From DATBAK01 sp038240075 (GTDB lineage Bacteria > Actinomycetota > Acidimicrobiia > IMCC26256 > PALSA-610), in NCBI GenBank assembly GCA_038240075.1, contig JBBSEC010000156.1, positions 1-7,253 of the forward strand: DNA of 7,253 bases, in the 5' to 3' direction. The notes under the pieces were generated by a model. The model searched no databases. It was not told where the DNA came from and saw only the letters and a list, made by a program, of their open reading frames with translations. Positions 4,045 through 7,253 of the stretch are shown here, in pieces. A program made the translations under genes and the position numbers. Within the stretch, counting starts at the first letter, position 1. Each line of letters opens with the position of its first letter.

Positions 4045-7000
4045 ATGAAGTCCTGGCCGGTCCGTGCGGCGTTGCTGGTTGTCTTGGTGCTGGTGACCGC
4101 GGGTTGTGACTGGACGATGTTCGGTAACGGCCCGGCCCACACGCGCACTGACCCGTTCGAGAAGTCGATCGACGTCGCGAACGTCGGGAGCCTCGTACCC
4201 GAATGGAGCGGCTACTCGGGGTACGCCGTCAACTCGTCACCGGCGGTCGCGCACGGGGTCGTGTACGTCGGTTCGAACGACTCGAATCTCTACGCGTACG
4301 ACGCGGCCGGATCAACCGGCTGTTCGCAGCTCCCCGAGGTCTGCACTCCGCTGTGGACCGGCAAGACCGGTGGTCCGGTGTTCTCGTCGCCCGCGGTGGT
4401 GAACGGAGTCGTCTACGTCGGTTCCGGCGACGGCAAGCTGTACGCGTTCGACGCGGCCGGAGCAACCGGTTGCTCCCTGAGGCGTTGTGTGCCGCTCTGG
4501 ACCGCTTCCGCCGGCGCGGCAACGCACAACGTCGTCCTCTCGTCGCCCGTGGTCGTGAACGGAGTCGTGTACATCGGTTCGGGCGACGGCACGCTCTACG
4601 CGTTCGACGCGGCCGGAACAACCAGCTGCTCGGGATCACCCAAGACCTGCTCGCCGCTCTGGACCGCCACGACCGGCGCCGCGATCGAATCGTCACCCGC
4701 GGTCGCGAACGGAGTCGTCTACGTCGGCTCGAACGACCACGATCTCTACGCATTCGACGCGGCCGGAACCACCGGCTGCAGGGGATCTCCCAAGACCTGC
4801 TCGCCGCTGTGGACCGCGGCGACCGGCGGCGCGGTCCAATCGTCACCCGCGGTCGCGAACGGAGTCGTCTACGTCGGCTCGTTCGACGACGATCTCTACG
4901 CATTCGACGCGGCCGGATTGCGCGGGTGTTCCGGCACGCCAACGACATGCGCTCCGCTCTGGACCGGCGCGACCGGCGGCGAAGTCTTCTCGTCGCCGGC
5001 AGTCGCGAGCGGAGTGGTCTACATCGGCTCGGAGGATCACAAGCTCTACGCGTTCGACGCGGCCGGCACGAGCGGCTGCTCCGGAACACCGACGACCTGC
5101 GCTCCGCTCTGGACCGGCGCGACCGGCGGCGTCCTCAAGTCGTCGCCCACCGTCGCCAACGGAGTCGTCTACATCGGCTCCGAGGATCACGAGCTCTACG
5201 CGTTCGACGCGGGCGGATCGAGCGGCTGCTCCGGAACACCGACGACGTGTGCTCCGCTTCTGTCCGCGACCACGACGGGCGGCATCGCCTCTTCGCCGAC
5301 CGTTGAGAACGGATGGGTGTACATCGGAGCGAACAACGTGCTCATCGCGTACACGGCTCCACAGATGTGCAACGACTTTGTTCCCGGCGCCGACCTCCAC
5401 GGATGCGACCTTCAGTTCGCGAACCTGGCCAACCTCGATTTGAGTGGGGCGAACCTGACCGGCGCCAACCTGAACGACGCGACCATGACCGGAACGAACC
5501 TCACGAACGCGAACCTCACGGACGCGAACCTCACCATCGCCAAGCTGTACTCCTCCAACCTCACCGGCGCCGACCTGACCGGGACCACCCTGACCGGAGC
5601 ATCGTCGGGTTCGATCGTCGGCACGCCGTCTGCGCTTCCCGCGGGATGGACTCTGTTCAACGGGTACTTGATCGGGCCGGGCGCGAACCTGATCGGCGCG
5701 AACCTCACCGGCGCGGTGCTCACGGGCCGCGACCTCACGCAAGCGAAGTTGAGCAGCGCCAACATGACCAACGCCGATCTGACGAACGTCAACCTCACCA
5801 ACGGAACGCTGACCGACGCGAAGCTCATCGGTACCAACCTCAGTGGCACGAACCTGACCGGCGTCGACCTCGAGTTCCTGACGACGAGCGGCATCATCGG
5901 AACCCCCGCCGTGCTCCCCGCGAACTGGGTCGTCGTCGACGGCTATCTCCTCGGCCCGGGCGGCGACGCGTTGAACGGCGCCAAGCTGAGCGGAGCCGAC
6001 CTCACCGGCGTCGACCTCATCAACGACAACCTCATTGGCGCAAACCTGAGTGGGACGACGCTCACGAACGCTCGTCTGCTCGGCGCGAATCTCACCCTCG
6101 CGAACCTGAAGAACGCGAACCTCACGGGTGCCGACCTCACCGACGCGACGTTGAAGTCGGCGAGCGTGAGCGGGGCCATATTCACCGGGACCACGTTGAC
6201 CAGGGTCGCTTCCGGTGGATTGGTGGGAACGCCGGCGGCACTCCCGCCGAGCTGGGTCGTGGTGAGCGGCTACCTGATGGGACCGGGGGCCAGCCTGACC
6301 GGTGCCAACCTGACGAACGTCAACCTCACGAACGTCAACCTCACGGGCGCGGACCTGACAGGAGTCAACCTCCACGGTGCGACCCTCACGGGAACCACAC
6401 TCACGGCCACGATCCTGAACAACGTGGCGTCAGGGGCGATCGTCGGAATCCCGGCCGCGCTCCCGGCCGGTTTTCATCTCAACGGCGGTTACCTGATCGG
6501 TCCGGGGGTCAATCTCTCCAACCTCAACCTCGCGGGCTTCGATCTGCACTCACTGAACCTGAGCGGCATCGATTTCACCGGCACCAATCTGACCGGCGCC
6601 AATTTGGTCGCATCGAACCTCCAGGGAGCCAAGCTGCACGGAGCCAACCTGACCGGCGACGACCTGACCTCGGTCACCTTGGCCTACGTGACATCCGGCG
6701 CGATCGTCGGAACGCCATCGGTGTTGCCGCCGGGTTGGCAACTCATCAGCGGCTACCTGATCGGGCCGGCCGCAGTCGTCGACGGCGCCAACCTGCCCGG
6801 CCTCTCGCTGACGACTATCGACCTGAGCGGCATCTCCATGGTGGGCGCGAACCTCACGGGCGCCAACCTGAGCGGCGACAACCTCACGGGCGCCAGCCTG
6901 AGCGAGGCGAACCTCACCAACGCGAATCTGACGAACGCGAACCTCACGAACGCAGCCTTGTTCGAAGCCACCACGACCGGGATCGCGCTCACCGGCGTCA

Positions 7001-7077
7001 CGTGGAAGCACACCATCTGCCCCGACTCGAGCAATAGCGACAGCGACGGCCACACCTGCATCAACAATCTCGGCTGA
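4045..7077 (+). CDS. Large lipoprotein: eight-repeat PQQ-like beta-propeller fused to pentapeptide-repeat beta-helix
   Basis: A 1010-residue exported protein. Residues 1-21 (MKSWPVRAALLVVLVLVTAGC) form a lipoprotein signal ending at Cys21, giving a membrane-anchored surface protein. DWTMFGNGPAHTRTDPF (22-38) is the usual entry motif of PQQ/BamB-like propellers. Eight repeats follow, each with SSPxVxNGVVYxGSxDxxLYAFDAAG, about 50 residues apart (Ser64, 114, 166, 216, 266, 316, 366, 416). Seven end in a Cys loop before the PLW strand. From about 447 to 980 come A(N/D)LxG/T pentapeptides, interrupted by five GTPxxLPxxW...GYLxGP modules, then a tail with TICPDSS...TC (Cys992, Cys1005). Propellers of this type scaffold protein or ligand contacts and pentapeptide repeats form a rigid rod, so a surface display or adhesion role is inferred, not shown. 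ATG 4045 is chosen over GTG 4018 because GAGG lies four bases upstream and the signal peptide begins there. Divergent from the ligase unit. Confidence 0.95.
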   Translation: MKSWPVRAALLVVLVLVTAGCDWTMFGNGPAHTRTDPFEKSIDVANVGSLVPEWSGYSGYAVNSSPAVAHGVVYVGSNDSNLYAYDAAGSTGCSQLPEVCTPLWTGKTGGPVFSSPAVVNGVVYVGSGDGKLYAFDAAGATGCSLRRCVPLWTASAGAATHNVVLSSPVVVNGVVYIGSGDGTLYAFDAAGTTSCSGSPKTCSPLWTATTGAAIESSPAVANGVVYVGSNDHDLYAFDAAGTTGCRGSPKTCSPLWTAATGGAVQSSPAVANGVVYVGSFDDDLYAFDAAGLRGCSGTPTTCAPLWTGATGGEVFSSPAVASGVVYIGSEDHKLYAFDAAGTSGCSGTPTTCAPLWTGATGGVLKSSPTVANGVVYIGSEDHELYAFDAGGSSGCSGTPTTCAPLLSATTTGGIASSPTVENGWVYIGANNVLIAYTAPQMCNDFVPGADLHGCDLQFANLANLDLSGANLTGANLNDATMTGTNLTNANLTDANLTIAKLYSSNLTGADLTGTTLTGASSGSIVGTPSALPAGWTLFNGYLIGPGANLIGANLTGAVLTGRDLTQAKLSSANMTNADLTNVNLTNGTLTDAKLIGTNLSGTNLTGVDLEFLTTSGIIGTPAVLPANWVVVDGYLLGPGGDALNGAKLSGADLTGVDLINDNLIGANLSGTTLTNARLLGANLTLANLKNANLTGADLTDATLKSASVSGAIFTGTTLTRVASGGLVGTPAALPPSWVVVSGYLMGPGASLTGANLTNVNLTNVNLTGADLTGVNLHGATLTGTTLTATILNNVASGAIVGIPAALPAGFHLNGGYLIGPGVNLSNLNLAGFDLHSLNLSGIDFTGTNLTGANLVASNLQGAKLHGANLTGDDLTSVTLAYVTSGAIVGTPSVLPPGWQLISGYLIGPAAVVDGANLPGLSLTTIDLSGISMVGANLTGANLSGDNLTGASLSEANLTNANLTNANLTNAALFEATTTGIALTGVTWKHTICPDSSNSDSDGHTCINNLG
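4225..5340 (+). repeat. 150-bp tandem repeats encoding propeller blades
   Basis: Eight units at a 150-bp period (one spacing is 156) encode the propeller blades. Some neighbours are nearly identical at DNA level: 4688-4731 equals 4838-4881 over 44 bases, and 4948-4980 equals 5098-5130 over 33 bases, both at exactly 150 bases offset. Synonymous sites are shared as well as protein, so the repeats are recent duplications or are kept alike by gene conversion. Unequal crossing-over could change blade number. Confidence 0.9.
5605..5682 (+). repeat. Spacer module 1 within the pentapeptide tract
   Basis: Encodes SGSIVGTPSALPAGW then TLFNGYLIGPG. It is the first of five modules with the frame SG-x-I/L-V-G-T-P-x-x-L-P-x-x-W-x4-G-Y-L-x-G-P-G; pentapeptide repeats resume directly after it. 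The Trp, Pro and Gly pattern is unlike pentapeptide coils, so each module probably forms a loop or bulge on the helix. Confidence 0.85.
5887..5961 (+). repeat. Spacer module 2 within the pentapeptide tract
   Basis: Encodes SGIIGTPAVLPANW then VVVDGYLLGPG, one residue shorter than module 1 at its start. GYL-to-GYL distance from module 1 is 93 residues. Confidence 0.85.
6211..6288 (+). repeat. Spacer module 3 within the pentapeptide tract
   Basis: Encodes SGGLVGTPAALPPSW then VVVSGYLMGPG, 109 residues after module 2. This is the longest pentapeptide block between modules. Confidence 0.85.
6430..6507 (+). repeat. Spacer module 4 within the pentapeptide tract
   Basis: Encodes SGAIVGIPAALPAGF then HLNGGYLIGPG, 73 residues after module 3. 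Two otherwise constant residues differ: Thr of GTP is Ile, and Trp is Phe. Confidence 0.85.
6694..6771 (+). repeat. Spacer module 5 within the pentapeptide tract
   Basis: Encodes SGAIVGTPSVLPPGW then QLISGYLIGPA, 88 residues after module 4. The final Gly is Ala. The next pentapeptide block (VVDGANLPGLSLTTIDLSG) begins irregularly and then becomes regular. Confidence 0.85.
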
Positions 7078-7103
7078 ACGACGCCCGAAGGACGCGCCGT
7101 TCG
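7076..7103. terminator. Short convergent gap with weak inverted repeat
   Basis: Only 26 bases (7078-7103) separate the lipoprotein stop from the stop of the convergent gene. GAACG (7076-7080) and CGTTC (7098-7102) could pair over a 17-base loop, a weak stem with no T-tract. It may not be a true terminator. Confidence 0.2.
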
Positions 7104-7253
7104 TTACTGCACTGCGACGGACGGACGCTCGCGCTGGGCGAGCAGCTCCGCGAGACGCGCGTCGGTCAGCGCGCCTCCGTCAGACGCCGGCGTGCCCGAC
7201 GGGATCGTGGGCGGCGGCGGGAGCGGCTGGCAGATGCTGCCCGTCGCCGGCAA
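7104..7253 (-). CDS. C-terminal end of an unidentified protein (partial, runs off the window)
   Basis: The last 49 codons of a minus-strand gene end at TAA (complement of 7104-7106); the start lies beyond the right edge. The sequence begins LPATGSICQPLPPPPTIPSG and ends ALTDARLAELLAQRERPSVAVQ. Nearly all codons end in G or C, which supports real coding. The Pro-rich linker followed by a short charged helix suggests a flexible tail of an extracytoplasmic or multi-domain protein, but no family can be named from this end alone. Convergent with the lipoprotein gene. Confidence 0.7.
   Translation of the reverse strand: MPATGSICQPLPPPPTIPSGTPASDGGALTDARLAELLAQRERPSVAVQ

Larger units (their letters stand above)
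5383..6984 (+). repeat. 15-bp-period pentapeptide coding repeats
   Basis: Long runs of AACCTCAC(C/G)... / GACCTGACC... codons repeat at 15 bases and encode A(N/D)LTG, TNLTN and similar pentapeptides, the signature of right-handed quadrilateral beta-helices. The tract is broken into six blocks by the five spacer modules. Two Cys (442 and 454 of the protein) frame its start, in MCNDFVPGADLHGC. Confidence 0.95.

Noticed and set aside
4225..5340. Regular 150-bp repeats considered as a CRISPR-like or satellite array
   Set aside because: The repeats are in frame, encode propeller blades and lack the short-repeat/unique-spacer pattern.
4843..6375. Long open frame on the minus strand (510 codons) opposite the lipoprotein gene
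   Set aside because: Its Val-Arg-Glu-Val-type repeats are the antisense image of the propeller and pentapeptide codons. The 150- and 15-base periods, both multiples of three, keep such frames open by themselves. No signal or domain is present.
5313..7037. Long second plus-strand frame (574 codons) inside the lipoprotein gene
   Set aside because: It is a +2 shadow of the pentapeptide repeats with an Arg/His/Pro/Asp composition typical of out-of-frame high-GC DNA.
7239..7253. LPATG at the visible beginning of the right-edge partial protein, resembling a sortase LPxTG signal
   Set aside because: It is followed by a Pro-rich and charged tail of 44 residues with no hydrophobic segment and no terminal basic cluster, so it is not a sorting signal.

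Overview
The window is very GC-rich with strongly G/C-biased third codon positions, GTG/TTG as well as ATG starts, and protein types (STAS/anti-sigma regulators, a DUF664-like DinB protein, O-antigen-ligase-like membrane protein, long pentapeptide-repeat exported protein) that fit an actinomycete-grade bacterium, possibly of the Acidimicrobiia or relatives. That placement is inference from style only; there is no rRNA or other marker here.

Layout. Positions 1-256 hold two short, weakly supported coding stretches that look like a gene remnant (minus) and a small hypothetical ORF (plus). 273-629 (minus) is an RsbW/SpoIIAB-like protein with a degraded ATP site. It is divergent from a DinB/DUF664 metalloprotein (816-1328, plus). 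The gap between the two carries two divergent promoter-like elements, both matching the sigma-B/sigma-F type (GGTTC, 15-16 bases, GGGTAT/GGGTAG). A STAS anti-anti-sigma protein with its phospho-acceptor serine follows (1453-1779, plus). It ends at a hairpin shared with a convergent two-gene minus-strand unit: an O-antigen-ligase/Wzy-type polytopic membrane protein (2311-3903) translationally coupled through ATGA to a small exported Cys-containing protein (1868-2314).

The right half is one large gene (4045-7077, plus, 1010 aa) for a predicted lipoprotein. It joins an eight-repeat PQQ/BamB-like beta-propeller to a long pentapeptide-repeat beta-helix. Seven of the eight propeller repeats carry a short Cys loop (CX6C, once CX4C). 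The pentapeptide tract is punctuated five times by a Gly-Thr-Pro...Leu-Pro...Trp...Gly-Tyr-Leu-x-Gly-Pro module and ends in a Cys-containing tail. A convergent gene on the minus strand enters from the right edge (7104-7253, C-terminal end only).

The left part reads as stress/partner-switching regulation and the right part as cell-surface construction: a polysaccharide polymerase or ligase, a secreted partner, and a large surface lipoprotein divergently placed from them. The most unusual element is the propeller/pentapeptide lipoprotein with its regularly spaced Cys loops and punctuating modules. I found no CRISPR array, insertion sequence, tRNA or rRNA.
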